Of a stretch of DNA of 54,307 bases, positions 44,120-54,222 are shown piece by piece. The stretch covers positions 1 through 54,307 of the forward strand of contig NZ_AKJM01000002.1 of assembly GCF_000282335.1 (NCBI RefSeq), read 5' to 3'. The translations under genes were made by a program, and so were the position numbers. The stretch's first letter is position 1. Every line of letters starts with the position of its first letter. Under the pieces are notes generated by a model. It was not told the origin of the DNA. It saw only the letters and a program-made list of their open reading frames with translations, and did not search any database. This stretch comes from Pseudomonas sp. GM48 (GTDB lineage Bacteria; Pseudomonadota; Gammaproteobacteria; Pseudomonadales; Pseudomonadaceae).

Positions 44120-44800
44120 TCAGACTTCGTCGGGGCTGCGCAGGTTGGTTACCTGAATACGCTGTTCGCGGCGCTTTTCCTTCTCGGAAGGCATCTCGGC
44201 GCGATACACGCCTTGATCGCCAACGACCCAGGAAAGTGGGCGACGCTCCTGGCCAATCGACTCCTGCAACAGCATCAAGCCTTGCAGGAAAGCTTCAGGG
44301 CGGGGCGGGCAGCCAGGCACGTAGACGTCCACGGGCAGGAACTTGTCCACCCCTTGAACGACAGAGTAGATGTCGTACATGCCACCGGAGTTGGCGCACG
44401 AACCCATGGAGATGACCCATTTAGGCTCAAGCATTTGCTCGTAGAGACGCTGAATGATCGGCGCCATCTTGATGAAGCAGGTACCGGCGATAACCATGAA
44501 ATCCGCCTGGCGCGGCGATGCCCGGATAACCTCGGCGCCAAAGCGCGCGATGTCGTGGGGCGCCGTGAAGGCGGTGGTCATTTCCACGTAGCAGCACGAA
44601 AGACCGAAGTTATACGGCCATAGGGAGTTCTTGCGCCCCCAGTTGATCGTGCCGTTAAGCACGTCTTCGAGCTTGCCCATGAAAATGTTTTTGTGGACTT
44701 GATCTTCTAACGGATCGGAAACGGTTTCCCGCTGGCCAATCGGATACTGCTCGTTAGGAGCATCGGGGTCGATCCTGGTGAGATTGTATTGCATTGCCAA
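44120..44800 (-). CDS. nuoB: NADH-quinone oxidoreductase subunit B
   Basis: 226 residues (E. coli 220). Holds the terminal [4Fe-4S] cluster N2, which reduces quinone; the ligands are the tandem cysteines in [10 protein letters not shown], Cys in [12 protein letters not shown] and Cys in [10 protein letters not shown]. Two tandem Cys are characteristic of this family. It lies 4 bp downstream of nuoA. Confidence 0.97.
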   Translation of the reverse strand: MAMQYNLTRIDPDAPNEQYPIGQRETVSDPLEDQVHKNIFMGKLEDVLNGTINWGRKNSLWPYNFGLSCCYVEMTTAFTAPHDIARFGAEVIRASPRQADFMVIAGTCFIKMAPIIQRLYEQMLEPKWVISMGSCANSGGMYDIYSVVQGVDKFLPVDVYVPGCPPRPEAFLQGLMLLQESIGQERRPLSWVVGDQGVYRAEMPSEKEKRREQRIQVTNLRSPDEV

Positions 44801-44804
44801 AGCC

Positions 44805-45218
44805 TCATTGTTTCAGCTTCGCTTGCCGCTTGCGCCGAGCTTCCGGAGCCCAGTCAAGGGCGCCCACTCGGAATAGGTAGACAAGGCCTGCCAACAGAAT
44901 TGCTATGAAAACGAGAGCTTCGACGAATCCGGTCCAGCCGCTTTCGCGGACGGACACAGACCATGCAAAGAGAAAGAGGGCTTCGATATCGAAGATCACG
45001 AAAAGCATCGCGACCAGATAGAATTTGGCTGAGAGCCGCAAGCGGGCGCCACCTGTAGGTAGCATGCCGGACTCGAACGGTTCGTTTTTGCTGCGGCCCC
45101 AGGCTTTTGACCCGAGTAGGCTGGAAACACCGAGCATGAAGGCGCAGAGGCCGACGACGCCTAGAAGGAAAATGGCAAAGCCCCAGTTGTGGGCCATGAG
45201 TCCTGTCGCTTCGGGCAT
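44805..45218 (-). CDS. nuoA: NADH-quinone oxidoreductase subunit A
   Basis: 137 residues with three membrane helices. The start at 45218 ([14 protein letters not shown]) follows AAGGAT and matches pseudomonad length; an upstream in-frame codon at 45323 would add 35 unrelated residues. The family signature KNEPFESGM is present, as is [15 protein letters not shown] in helix 2, with the conserved Asp and Glu. First gene of the 13-gene nuo operon. Confidence 0.96.
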   Translation of the reverse strand: MPEATGLMAHNWGFAIFLLGVVGLCAFMLGVSSLLGSKAWGRSKNEPFESGMLPTGGARLRLSAKFYLVAMLFVIFDIEALFLFAWSVSVRESGWTGFVEALVFIAILLAGLVYLFRVGALDWAPEARRKRQAKLKQ

Positions 45219-45306
45219 GCTGGTAATCCTTAACAGAGAGCAAAGGTCTCTGAGCTTGAAAAGAAACAAAAGCAGTGACGATATGTCGCAGCAATCAATC
45301 CCGCTG

Positions 45307-45335
45307 ATTTTATGGCTAAACACCCGGCAAGTAAA
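45307..45335 (-). promoter_or_regulatory. Candidate sigma70 promoter of the nuo operon
   Basis: On the minus strand TTTACT (45335-45330) and TAAAAT (45312-45307) are exactly 17 bp apart. The predicted start near 45300 gives a leader of about 80 bases before nuoA. Match to consensus is 4/6 and 5/6. Confidence 0.55.
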
Positions 45336-45642
45336 ATTCCTGTAGCGAAATTATTTACAGGAATAAGGACATAACGCACCTCCGAAGCCCGGCAGCCCAT
45401 GCGTTGCGGGCATTAGCCGGCTTTTCATCAATTATGTTTTGTAGGGAATGTAACGAACATAGTTGCCGCTAAATGATAATCAATATTGTTTGGCTTGGTT
45501 TTTAATCTGTTTGTTCTGCGGCGAGTTGGGAAGTTGTCTTATATGGGTGTTACAGCAAGTAGCGGCGGGGGGGGGTTTAGCGGATTTTTCGGGTGGCGAT
45601 GGCGCTCTGGATCAATGATTTGCCTCTGGCGTCACCGTCCAG
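45336..45642. other. Region upstream of nuo, no gene seen
   Basis: This AT-richer stretch between the nuo promoter and a REP pair holds no supported coding sequence. A Fur-box-like stretch (AAATGATAATCAATATT) is at 45471-45487, matching 14 of 19 consensus positions when taken from 45469. Nothing else stands out. Confidence 0.4.
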
Positions 45643-45732
45643 TGTGGGAGCGGGCTTGCTCGCGAATGCGGTTCATCATTCACCGCTGATGGCGACTGAT
45701 GCGACGCTTTCGCGGGCAAGCCCGCTCCCACA
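45643..45732. repeat. REP inverted pair
   Basis: TGTGGGAGCGGGCTTGCTCG... and ...CGGGCAAGCCCGCTCCCACA are inverted, between the nuo upstream region and the aceA terminator. Confidence 0.88.
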
Positions 45733-45761
45733 CAAATTGGTGGTGTTTGTTGGATTCCACG

Positions 45762-45792
45762 CAAAAAAAAACGCCCCGAACCAGTCGGGGCG
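45762..45792 (-). terminator. Intrinsic terminator after aceA
   Basis: On the minus strand, CGCCCCGA-CTGGT-TCGGGGCG is followed by a run of nine T, about 70 bp after the aceA stop. Confidence 0.92.
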
Positions 45793-45860
45793 TCAGATGT
45801 GCAGCGCTGCGGTTAGCTTTCTATCGGGTCTGCAGCGGCTGATGTCTCAGGCGAAGCAGA

Positions 45861-47186
45861 TCAGTGGAACTGTTCTTCTTCAGTCGAACCGGTCAGCGCG
45901 GTCACCGAAGACGAGCCACCCTGGATCACGGTGGTCATGTCGTCGAAGTAGCCGGTGCCCACTTCCTGCTGGTGAGCCACGAAGGTGTAACCCTTGGCGG
46001 CGTCAGCGAATTCCTGCTCTTGCAGCTTCACGTAGGCAGTCATGTCGTTGCGGGCGTAGTCGTGCGCCAGGTTGAACATGCTGTGCCACATGTTGTGAAT
46101 GCCGGCCAGGGTGATGAACTGGTGCTTATAACCCATGGCGGACAGTTCGCGCTGGAACTTGGCGATGGTCGCGTCGTCCAGGTTTTTCTTCCAGTTGAAG
46201 GAAGGCGAGCAGTTGTACGACAGCAGTTGGTCCGGGTATTCCTTCTTGATCGCTTCAGCGAAGCGACGAGCCTCGTCCAGGTCCGGCTTGGCGGTTTCGC
46301 ACCAGATCAGGTCGGCGTACGGGGCGTAGGCCAGGCCGCGAGCGATCGCCTGGTCCAGACCGGCGCGCACTTTGTAGAAGCCTTCCTGGGTACGTTCGCC
46401 AGTCACGAATGGCTGGTCGTACGGGTCGCAGTCGGAAGTCAGCAGGTCAGCAGCGTTCGCATCGGTACGGGCCAGAATGATGGTCGGGGTACCGGCAACG
46501 TCAGCTGCCAGACGGGCAGCGGTCAGCTTCTGTACGGCTTCCTGGGTAGGAACCAGTACTTTGCCGCCCATGTGGCCGCATTTTTTCACGGAAGCCAGCT
46601 GGTCTTCGAAGTGAACGCCGGCGGCGCCTGCTTCGATCATGCTCTTCATCAGCTCGTAAGCGTTCAGTACGCCGCCGAAACCGGCTTCGGCGTCAGCCAC
46701 GATTGGCGCGAAGTAGTCGATGTAGCCAGCGTCGCCCGGGTTCTTGCCGGCTTTCCACTGGATCTGGTCGGCACGACGGAACGAGTTGTTGATGCGCTTG
46801 ACCACGGTTGGAACCGAGTCCACCGGGTACAGCGACTGGTCCGGGTACATCGATTCGGCGGAGTTGTTGTCCGCAGCCACTTGCCAGCCCGACAGGTAGA
46901 TCGCCTGGATACCGGCTTTGACTTGTTGTACGGCCTGGCCGCCGGTCAGGGCGCCCATGCAGTTGACGAAATCTTTCTCAGGACGGAAGGCCGGCTTGGC
47001 ACCCTGGGTGACCAGGTTCCACAGCTTCTCGGCGCCCATTTTTGCAAAAGTGTGCTCAGGTTGAACCGAGCCACGCAGGCGGACGACGTCAGCAGCGGAG
47101 TAAGTGCGTGTCACGCCTTTCCAGCGCGGGTTTTCAGCCCAGTCTTTTTCGAGGGCTGCAATTTGCTGTTCGCGTGTCAGTGCCAT
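45861..47186 (-). CDS. aceA: Isocitrate lyase
   Basis: Splits isocitrate to glyoxylate and succinate, the first step of the glyoxylate bypass used on acetate and fatty acids. It has 441 residues (E. coli 434). The catalytic loop is [15 protein letters not shown], containing the nucleophilic Cys. [20 protein letters not shown], with metal-binding Asp residues, and [13 protein letters not shown] also match. It is a single gene with its own terminator; upstream lies a 476-bp region without a recognised gene. Confidence 0.97.
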   Translation of the reverse strand: MALTREQQIAALEKDWAENPRWKGVTRTYSAADVVRLRGSVQPEHTFAKMGAEKLWNLVTQGAKPAFRPEKDFVNCMGALTGGQAVQQVKAGIQAIYLSGWQVAADNNSAESMYPDQSLYPVDSVPTVVKRINNSFRRADQIQWKAGKNPGDAGYIDYFAPIVADAEAGFGGVLNAYELMKSMIEAGAAGVHFEDQLASVKKCGHMGGKVLVPTQEAVQKLTAARLAADVAGTPTIILARTDANAADLLTSDCDPYDQPFVTGERTQEGFYKVRAGLDQAIARGLAYAPYADLIWCETAKPDLDEARRFAEAIKKEYPDQLLSYNCSPSFNWKKNLDDATIAKFQRELSAMGYKHQFITLAGIHNMWHSMFNLAHDYARNDMTAYVKLQEQEFADAAKGYTFVAHQQEVGTGYFDDMTTVIQGGSSSVTALTGSTEEEQFH

Positions 47187-47662
47187 GGGAGATAAACCTC
47201 GTCGCGTCTTTATGAAAAGTTGTTCTGCGGTGGAAAATTCCTGCGCTCGCTGACCAGAAGCTTAAGCAGTCAAGTCGGATTCGGCGGGGAGGGCGACGGG
47301 AAGAACGATGGGCTCGAGGGGAAGTGAGCAGGTAAAGGCGAACTGCGGGCGCATTCGGGCGTCGTGGGCCTTGGTACGAACATCAGTGTGGTGCCGGGTT
47401 ACCTAATTACGCTTCCGTCCCTCGGGACAACTTCGTTCCAGTCGACAACCTCGTCAAACACACCTTGTGGGCGGTACAGACACGAAGCGGTTCGCGGGGG
47501 TAGGTTGCGAACATCGCCTCGAAGGCCCTTGCCAGGGCCCCTGATTAGCGGGAGCGAGGCCATCATGCCTTCGCTTTTTTGGCTCGTCAAACGTTTTGTA
47601 GTGCTTTTTTTCAGGCACTACATCTTTGGTCTAATACGACTCGTCAGTCAGTTTTTGGTGGT
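47187..47662. other. Long region upstream of aceA, no recognised gene
   Basis: 476 bp separate aceA from the secretin-like gene. Seen here: a GGCCCT-TGCC-AGGGCC hairpin at 47523-47538; a GTAGTGC/GCACTAC hairpin at 47598-47621 with a T-rich loop; and a minus-strand reading frame of 55 codons (47399-47566, MMASLPLIRG) with no recognisable domain or ribosome-binding site. The aceA promoter must lie here, but I cannot place it with confidence. Confidence 0.4.
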
Positions 47663-48424
47663 TTAGTCCAAGGTGTCGACTTTCACCCGCAAAGTCATGT
47701 CGTTGCGGCTCTGGGTTGAGTAGCTGCGGGTCTGGCCCTGTTTGTCGGCCTGGGTCTGGCCATTGACCCCGGCCAGCAGGATCCACTCACCGAGGTGGCC
47801 GGTGACGGTTGTGTCGGTACTTTGTACGTTCACTACATCGGAACGTTCCTGGCTCATGCGGTCACGGTTGGTACTGATCGACAGGTGAACGATGTCGCCG
47901 GTGACGTTTGCCGTGACGTAGAAACCCTGGGTGACATTGCGGTACTCGGTCTGGCTGCTGTAACCGCCATAGGCGTCGCTCTGGCTGCTGGTGATCGGCA
48001 CGCTCTGGCCGACCTGGATCAGTGCCGGTGCGCCTTCGCTGGCCTGCACTTGCTGGATGCCGCCGTCGCGACTGTCGGTGCTGTAGTTGACGATGCGGGT
48101 CTGGCTTGGCTTGGCGCCGTTCACCGAGTAACCCTGGTCGCCCTGGAAGTTGTTGTCGCTGGTGTCGACGGTGATCAGCAGGCGCTTGGGTGCCGTATCG
48201 AGTTGCGAAAGAAGGGCTTTAAGTTCGTCGATCTTGCGCTGGTCGGCGTTGACGATCAGTTGATTGCCATAGGCGCTGACTTGCCCCTCCTTGCCGATGA
48301 AGTCCTGTGCTACCGGCAACAGGTCGGCGCTGGTGTGGTAGTTCAGGGGCACGATTTCGGTGGCTGCCATGACCGAAAAACTGCAGGCCACCAGCAAGGT
48401 GCTGAGCAGGGTGCGTAGGGACAT
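47663..48424 (-). CDS. Short secretin-like protein (STN plus secretin-type domain)
   Basis: 253 residues. The start at 48424 (MSLRTLLSTLL) follows GGAGATAACGGAT; it has a signal peptide (about 1-21, SVMA/ATE). Residues about 22-75 resemble the secretin/TonB short N-terminal domain (VPLNYHTSADLLPVAQDFIG, VNADQRKIDELKALLSQLD). From about 85 on, the pattern resembles the secretin core: ALIQVGQSVPITSS, TEYRNVTQGFYVTANVTGDI, and VTGHLGEWILLAGVNGQ. Canonical secretins are 400-700 residues, and no type II secretion or pilus genes are near, so a working channel is doubtful. The function is unknown. It is a single gene upstream of the aceA region. Confidence 0.75.
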   Translation of the reverse strand: MSLRTLLSTLLVACSFSVMAATEIVPLNYHTSADLLPVAQDFIGKEGQVSAYGNQLIVNADQRKIDELKALLSQLDTAPKRLLITVDTSDNNFQGDQGYSVNGAKPSQTRIVNYSTDSRDGGIQQVQASEGAPALIQVGQSVPITSSQSDAYGGYSSQTEYRNVTQGFYVTANVTGDIVHLSISTNRDRMSQERSDVVNVQSTDTTVTGHLGEWILLAGVNGQTQADKQGQTRSYSTQSRNDMTLRVKVDTLD

Positions 48425-48503
48425 ATCCGTTATCTCCGCCAACTTGAATTGATGATAGTGCCAGTTTGTCGGCCTGGAGTGGCGCTAGTTGAATCCTGGA
48501 CAG

Positions 48504-48541
48504 CAAAACGCCCCGGCATCCGAAGATGGCGGGGCGTTTTG
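48504..48541. terminator. Bidirectional intrinsic terminator
   Basis: CAAAACGCCCC-GGCATCCGAAGATGGC-GGGGCGTTTTG forms a long stem with T-runs on both strands. On the minus strand it ends the roxA-acetyltransferase transcript before the secretin-like gene. Confidence 0.85.
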
Positions 48542-48562
48542 TGGTGTTTGCATGTTGCTTTT

Positions 48563-48656
48563 TGTGGTGAGGGGGCTTGCTCCCGTTGGGGCGCGAAGCG
48601 GCCCTAAAAGCTTGGGTCTGCTACGCAGCCCAGCGGGAGCAAGCTCCCTCGCCACA
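48563..48656. repeat. REP inverted pair, GAGGGAGCTTGCTCCC type
   Basis: TGTGGTGAGGGGGCTTGCTC... and ...GCGGGAGCAAGCTCCCTCGC are inverted. Together with the shared centre GGGGCGCGAAGCGGCCCTAA this is the same subtype as the pair at 1868-1999. Confidence 0.88.
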
Positions 48657-48661
48657 GGGTT

Positions 48662-49087
48662 TTAAGCAGAGTGTCGCACCATGTCCACATGCGGAATCCC
48701 GGCTTCCAGGAACTCCTCACTGACCATGTGAAAGCCCAGGCGCTCATAGAACGCTGTGGCTTGTACCTGAGCGCTGAGCATCTGCTGCTTCAATCCGCGC
48801 TCTTCGGCTTCGCCAATCACCGCTTGCATCAGCGCATCGCCGACCTTCAGACCGCGCCAGTCCTTGAGCACCGACACCCGGCCGATGTGACCGTCAGGCA
48901 GCAGGCGGGCGGTGCCAATCGGAAAGTCGCCTTCGAACGCCAGGAAATGCACGGCGGTTGCATCGTCGGCATCCCATTCCAGCTCAGGTGGAACGCACTG
49001 CTCGGCGACAAACACCGTTTCACGAATGCGCCGGATCTCGGCGTTGTCCTTTTGCCAGTCTGCGACACGTACGTGAATCTTATTCAT
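48662..49087 (-). CDS. GNAT-family N-acetyltransferase (141 aa)
   Basis: The start at 49087 (MNKIHVRVADWQKDN) gives 141 residues; it overlaps the roxA 3' end by 8 bp, so the two are translated together. The acetyl-CoA loop is VSVLKDWRGLKVGDALMQAV (fitting the R/Q-x-x-G-x-G/A motif as RGLKVG), followed by the C-terminal QATAFYERLGFHMVSEEFLE. The segment RETVFVAEQCVPPELEWDAD resembles ElaA/PhnO-like GNAT proteins. The acceptor is unknown. The link to RoxA is positional only. Confidence 0.88.
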   Translation of the reverse strand: MNKIHVRVADWQKDNAEIRRIRETVFVAEQCVPPELEWDADDATAVHFLAFEGDFPIGTARLLPDGHIGRVSVLKDWRGLKVGDALMQAVIGEAEERGLKQQMLSAQVQATAFYERLGFHMVSEEFLEAGIPHVDMVRHSA

Positions 49088-50249
49088 CGGCAAACCCCAG
49101 GCTTCCTTGCTTGACCAGTTCGCACAGCAAGCCGCGGCCGTCTTCATCGCTCAACCATTCGCCGAGGTTGTCGGCGTGCAGCGCGTCGGCGGCGCAGATC
49201 ATCTTCAGCAATTCGCGCAGTTTGCCCGGCAGATAACGGCTCTGGCCGCTGGCGAACAGCAGCAGGTCGTCATCGACTTCGGACCAGGCCAGGCGTGCGC
49301 TCGGGTTGCGAATCAGGATTGCGCCTTGCTCCAGTTCGTTCATGAAGTCGTCTTCTGCGACGTCTTCCGGGCCTACCACCAGTTCCGGGTAGCGTGGCTC
49401 GGTCATGAACTGGCCGAACCAGGTCAGCAGCAGGCGCTCATCGCTCATGTGCTCGGCCAGAAGGAGTTTCAAACGGTCGAGTGCGTCGCGCTGGATCTGG
49501 TGAGGATCGGCTGTCGGCAGGGCGTCGGCGTCGGTGTAACGTTCTTCGTCCGACAGGAACTGGCTGAGGAAGTCAGTGAAGTGGGTCAGCACTTCGGCGG
49601 CGCTCGGTGCGCGGAAGCCGACCGAGTAGGTCATGCATTCATCCACGGCGACGCCGCAATGGGCCAGGCGCGGTGGCAGGTAGAGCATGTCGCCGGGTTC
49701 CAGCACCCACTCGTCGGTCGCTTCGAATTCGGAGAGGATGCGCAGGTCAGCGTGGGTCAGCATCGGGCTTTCGGAGTTGCACATCTGGCCGATTTTCCAG
49801 TTGCGCTTGCCGTGGCCTTGCAGCAGGAACACATCGTAGTTGTCGAAGTGCGGACCGACGCTGCCACCCGGGGCTGCGTAGCTGATCATCACGTCGTCGA
49901 TGCGCCAGCTCGGCAGAAAGCGGAAGTTTTCCAGCAGTTCGCTGACTTCCGGCACGAATTGATCCACGGCTTGCACTAGCAGGGTCCATTCGCGTTCCGG
50001 CAGCTTGCTGAATTCGTCTTCGGCGAACGGTCCGCGACGCAATTCCCATGGACGTTCGCCGTTCTCGATGATCAGGCGCGATTCGACTTCTTCTTCCAGT
50101 GCCAGGCCGGCCAGTTCGTCGGCGTCGATCGGGCTTTCGAAATCAGGAATCGCCTGACGGATCAGCAGTGGTTTTTTCTGCCAGTAGTCGCGCAGGAATT
50201 CCCGTGCCGTGATGCCGCCCAGAAGTTGAAGAGGAGTATCAGGATTCAT
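49080..50249 (-). CDS. roxA: Ribosomal oxygenase RoxA (L16 arginine hydroxylase, cupin)
   Basis: JmjC-type Fe(II)/2-oxoglutarate dioxygenase, homologous to E. coli YcfD/RoxA, which hydroxylates an arginine of ribosomal protein L16. The start at 50249 gives 389 residues (E. coli 373). The iron triad is visible: His134 and Asp136 in GGSVGPHFDNYDVFLL, and His197 in LPPRLAHCGVAVDE. The N-terminal part (ITAREFLRDYWQKKPLLIRQ) and the C-terminal winged-helix region complete the family layout. It is followed directly by an N-acetyltransferase gene and preceded by the purB terminator. Confidence 0.93.
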   Translation of the reverse strand: MNPDTPLQLLGGITAREFLRDYWQKKPLLIRQAIPDFESPIDADELAGLALEEEVESRLIIENGERPWELRRGPFAEDEFSKLPEREWTLLVQAVDQFVPEVSELLENFRFLPSWRIDDVMISYAAPGGSVGPHFDNYDVFLLQGHGKRNWKIGQMCNSESPMLTHADLRILSEFEATDEWVLEPGDMLYLPPRLAHCGVAVDECMTYSVGFRAPSAAEVLTHFTDFLSQFLSDEERYTDADALPTADPHQIQRDALDRLKLLLAEHMSDERLLLTWFGQFMTEPRYPELVVGPEDVAEDDFMNELEQGAILIRNPSARLAWSEVDDDLLLFASGQSRYLPGKLRELLKMICAADALHADNLGEWLSDEDGRGLLCELVKQGSLGFADE

Positions 50250-50288
50250 GTGTAACCTATTGAAAAAATGCACTTTTCAGACGGGAAT

Positions 50289-50320
50289 AAAAACGCCCGG
50301 CGCGGCCGGGCGTCTTAAAA
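50289..50320 (-). terminator. Intrinsic terminator after purB
   Basis: On the minus strand GACGCCCGGC-CGCGC-CGGGCGTTTTTATT forms a GC-rich stem and T-run, 16 bp after the purB stop and before roxA. Confidence 0.88.
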
Positions 50321-50335
50321 GGGTCTAGCGATCGA

Positions 50336-51793
<1,458 letters not shown>

Positions 51794-51830
51794 TTACGCG
51801 TAACACGGTGTAAAGGTCTGCTGATGCGAG

Positions 51831-52454
51831 TTATTCGTTACGCATCAACGGGTAAAGCTCTTTCAGCAATTTGCGGCGGCTGATCACCAGCTGCCAGCGA
51901 TGACCACCCAATTGCCGCCACAGGCGTGCCGAACGGATGCCGGCCAGCAGCAGGGCGCGAATTTTCGAGGCATTGCTCGGTTGTTGCAGGTTGCGCATGT
52001 CGCCGTGCACCTGAATGCGCTGGCGCAGGGTGCTCAGGGTGTCCTGATACAGCGCGCCGCAGGCAGCGATCACGTTTTCGTGAGCCGGGCCGAAGTGCTC
52101 GACCTGGGACTGAATCTGCGGCAGGCGTTTGCCGATCGCGTCGAGCATGTCATTGCGCTTGGCCAGTTGGCGCTCAAGGCCGAGCATGGCCAGGGCGTAA
52201 CGCAGCGGTTCGCGTTGCAGGGCGCTCGGATCGCGTTCGAGGGCACCGATCAGTGCGCGATAGCCTTCGCGCAGGTTGATGTCGTCGCCACCGTAGACTT
52301 CCAGGGTGTCCTTGGGGTCGCGGATCAGCAGGCTGCCGAGCATGCAGGTCAGGCCGGCTTCGTTGGTCTGGCCGGTTTTGGCAATCCTGTCCACCAGCAC
52401 CGCGGCGAGAAATACGCCGCCCAGTGCTGTCAGTTGCTCCTGAATTGGGTTCAT
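51831..52454 (-). CDS. hflD: HflD homologue
   Basis: 207 residues (E. coli 213), an alpha-helical peripheral membrane protein. In E. coli it promotes degradation of phage lambda CII and is cotranscribed with mnmA and purB; its normal cellular role is unclear. The start at 52454 ([20 protein letters not shown]) overlaps the mnmA stop in an ATGA. Family features: [20 protein letters not shown] near the N-terminus and [20 protein letters not shown] near the C-terminus. Confidence 0.93.
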   Translation of the reverse strand: MNPIQEQLTALGGVFLAAVLVDRIAKTGQTNEAGLTCMLGSLLIRDPKDTLEVYGGDDINLREGYRALIGALERDPSALQREPLRYALAMLGLERQLAKRNDMLDAIGKRLPQIQSQVEHFGPAHENVIAACGALYQDTLSTLRQRIQVHGDMRNLQQPSNASKIRALLLAGIRSARLWRQLGGHRWQLVISRRKLLKELYPLMRNE

Positions 52455-53584
52455 AGGGCCTGGCCCTTGCTCGTCCATGGTTCCGCTATTTCGATCACGC
52501 CGCCACCGAGGCAGATTTCGCCGTCATAGAACACCACGGACTGACCCGGAGTGACCGCGCGTTGCGGGTCATCGAAGGTTGCGCGATAACCCGTGGCGGT
52601 TTTTTCCAGGGTGCAGGGCTGGTCGCTCTGGCGATAGCGAACCTTGGCGGTCAGCTTGCGTGGCTGGCTGAGATCGATCGGGTTGACCCAGTAGATATCG
52701 GAAGCAAGCAGGGCGCGGGAGAACAGCCATGGGTGGTCATTGCCCTGGCCAACGATCAACTCGTTGTGCTCCAGGTCTTTGATCAGCACGTACCACGGCT
52801 CGTCACCGGCGTCTTTCAGCCCGCCGATGCCAAGGCCCTGGCGCTGGCCGATGGTGTGATACATCAGGCCGTGATGACGGCCGATGATTTCGCCTTCAGT
52901 GGTCTTGATCTCGCCCGGTTGCGCCGGCAGGTACTGCTTGAGGAAATCGCTGAAACGGCGCTCGCCGATAAAGCAGATTCCGGTGGAATCCTTTTTCTTC
53001 GCGGTCGCCAGCTCGTATTTCTCGGCGATGGCACGTACTTGCGGCTTTTCCAGTTCACCGACCGGGAACAGGGTCTTGGCGATCTGTTCGCCGCCGACGG
53101 CATGCAGGAAGTAGCTCTGGTCCTTGTTCGGGTCCAGGCCCTTGAGCAGTTCGGTGCGGCCATCGATGTCACGGCGACGCACGTAGTGACCGGTGGCAAT
53201 CAGGTCGGCGCCGAGCATCATGGCGTAGTCGAGGAACGCCTTGAACTTGATTTCGCGGTTGCACAGGATGTCCGGGTTCGGCGTGCGTCCGGCCTTGTAT
53301 TCGGCCAGGAAGTGCTCGAACACGTTGTCCCAGTACTCGGCGGCGAAGTTGGCGGTGTGCAGCTTGATACCGATCTTGTCGCACACGGCCTGGGCATCCG
53401 CCAGGTCATCCATGGCGGTGCAGTACTCCGTTCCATCGTCTTCTTCCCAGTTCTTCATGAACAGGCCTTCCACCTCATAGCCCTGCTCGATCAGCAGGAG
53501 GGCGGAAACGGAAGAGTCCACGCCGCCGGACATGCCGACAATGACGCGCTTCTTTTGTGTGTCAGAAGGGGCTGGATCACGCAT
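52451..53584 (-). CDS. mnmA: tRNA-specific 2-thiouridylase
   Basis: Thiolates U34 of tRNA-Lys, -Glu and -Gln using ATP and sulfur from the IscS/Tus relay. It has 377 residues (E. coli 368). The ATP-pyrophosphatase P-loop is [18 protein letters not shown]; the two catalytic cysteines lie in [16 protein letters not shown] and [14 protein letters not shown]. The C-terminal tRNA-handling beta barrels are intact. The start at 53584 is 59 bp after the NUDIX stop, and the gene is coupled to hflD by an ATGA overlap. Confidence 0.97.
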   Translation of the reverse strand: MRDPAPSDTQKKRVIVGMSGGVDSSVSALLLIEQGYEVEGLFMKNWEEDDGTEYCTAMDDLADAQAVCDKIGIKLHTANFAAEYWDNVFEHFLAEYKAGRTPNPDILCNREIKFKAFLDYAMMLGADLIATGHYVRRRDIDGRTELLKGLDPNKDQSYFLHAVGGEQIAKTLFPVGELEKPQVRAIAEKYELATAKKKDSTGICFIGERRFSDFLKQYLPAQPGEIKTTEGEIIGRHHGLMYHTIGQRQGLGIGGLKDAGDEPWYVLIKDLEHNELIVGQGNDHPWLFSRALLASDIYWVNPIDLSQPRKLTAKVRYRQSDQPCTLEKTATGYRATFDDPQRAVTPGQSVVFYDGEICLGGGVIEIAEPWTSKGQAL

Positions 53585-53643
53585 AGGGATTCAATGAGTG
53601 TCTTGAAAAAGGACGCGATTCTAACAGGCTGGAGCCTGCATGG

Positions 53644-54090
53644 CTAAAGAGAAGGACGGATCAATTCAAGGCCGAAGTGAATGCCAGCCAGATAGTCATC
53701 GATGCAGCGGATGATCAGCTCGCTGCGCCAGTTGCCGCGCTGTTCGATTAATTCCTCGCGGGTCAACCACTTGGCGCCGACGATGCCGTCGTCCAGTTGA
53801 TAGTCTGCGTGGTGTTTCAGCGGTTTGGCGATGAAGCAGACCCGCTGGTAGGTCACGCCGTTGCTCGGGGCTGTGTAGAGGTAAATGCCCAGTACACCGG
53901 TCGGTTCGACGTCCCAGCCGGTTTCTTCGAGGGTTTCGCGGATAGCGGCTTCGGTGAGGGTTTCATTCGGGTCCAGGTGGCCGGCGGGCTGGTTGAGCAC
54001 CGTTCGTCCGTGCTTGAGTTCTTCGACCATCAGGAAGCGGCCGTTGTCTTCGACGATGGTGGCGACGGTGATGTGGGGTTTCCAGTCCAT
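53644..54090 (-). CDS. NUDIX hydrolase, NudJ-like
   Basis: 148 residues forming one NUDIX domain, close in size to E. coli NudJ (153), a phosphatase of thiamine pyrophosphate precursors and nucleoside tri/diphosphates that lies next to mnmA in E. coli too. The NUDIX box is GHLDPNETLTEAAIRETLEE followed by TGW, matching G-x5-E-x7-R-E-U-x-E-E-x-G-U completely. The start at 54090 (MDWKPHITVATIVEDNG) follows GGAGATC. It is the first gene of a NUDIX-mnmA-hflD unit. The name NudJ is likely but the substrate cannot be confirmed here. Confidence 0.92.
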   Translation of the reverse strand: MDWKPHITVATIVEDNGRFLMVEELKHGRTVLNQPAGHLDPNETLTEAAIRETLEETGWDVEPTGVLGIYLYTAPSNGVTYQRVCFIAKPLKHHADYQLDDGIVGAKWLTREELIEQRGNWRSELIIRCIDDYLAGIHFGLELIRPSL

Positions 54091-54120
54091 GAGATCTCCT
54101 CGAAGTTGAAATGCTGTCCC

Positions 54121-54210
54121 TGTGGGAGCGGGCTTGCTCGCGAAAGCGGTGGGTCAGTCAATGAAGGTGTTGAATGATAAACCGCTTTCGCGAGCAAGCC
54201 CGCTCCCACA
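54121..54210. repeat. REP inverted pair
   Basis: TGTGGGAGCGGGCTTGCTCG... and ...GCGAGCAAGCCCGCTCCCAC are inverted, with a 28-bp perfect match, upstream of the NUDIX gene and before the truncated NUDIX copy. Confidence 0.9.
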
Positions 54211-54222
54211 TTGGGTCGGGTT

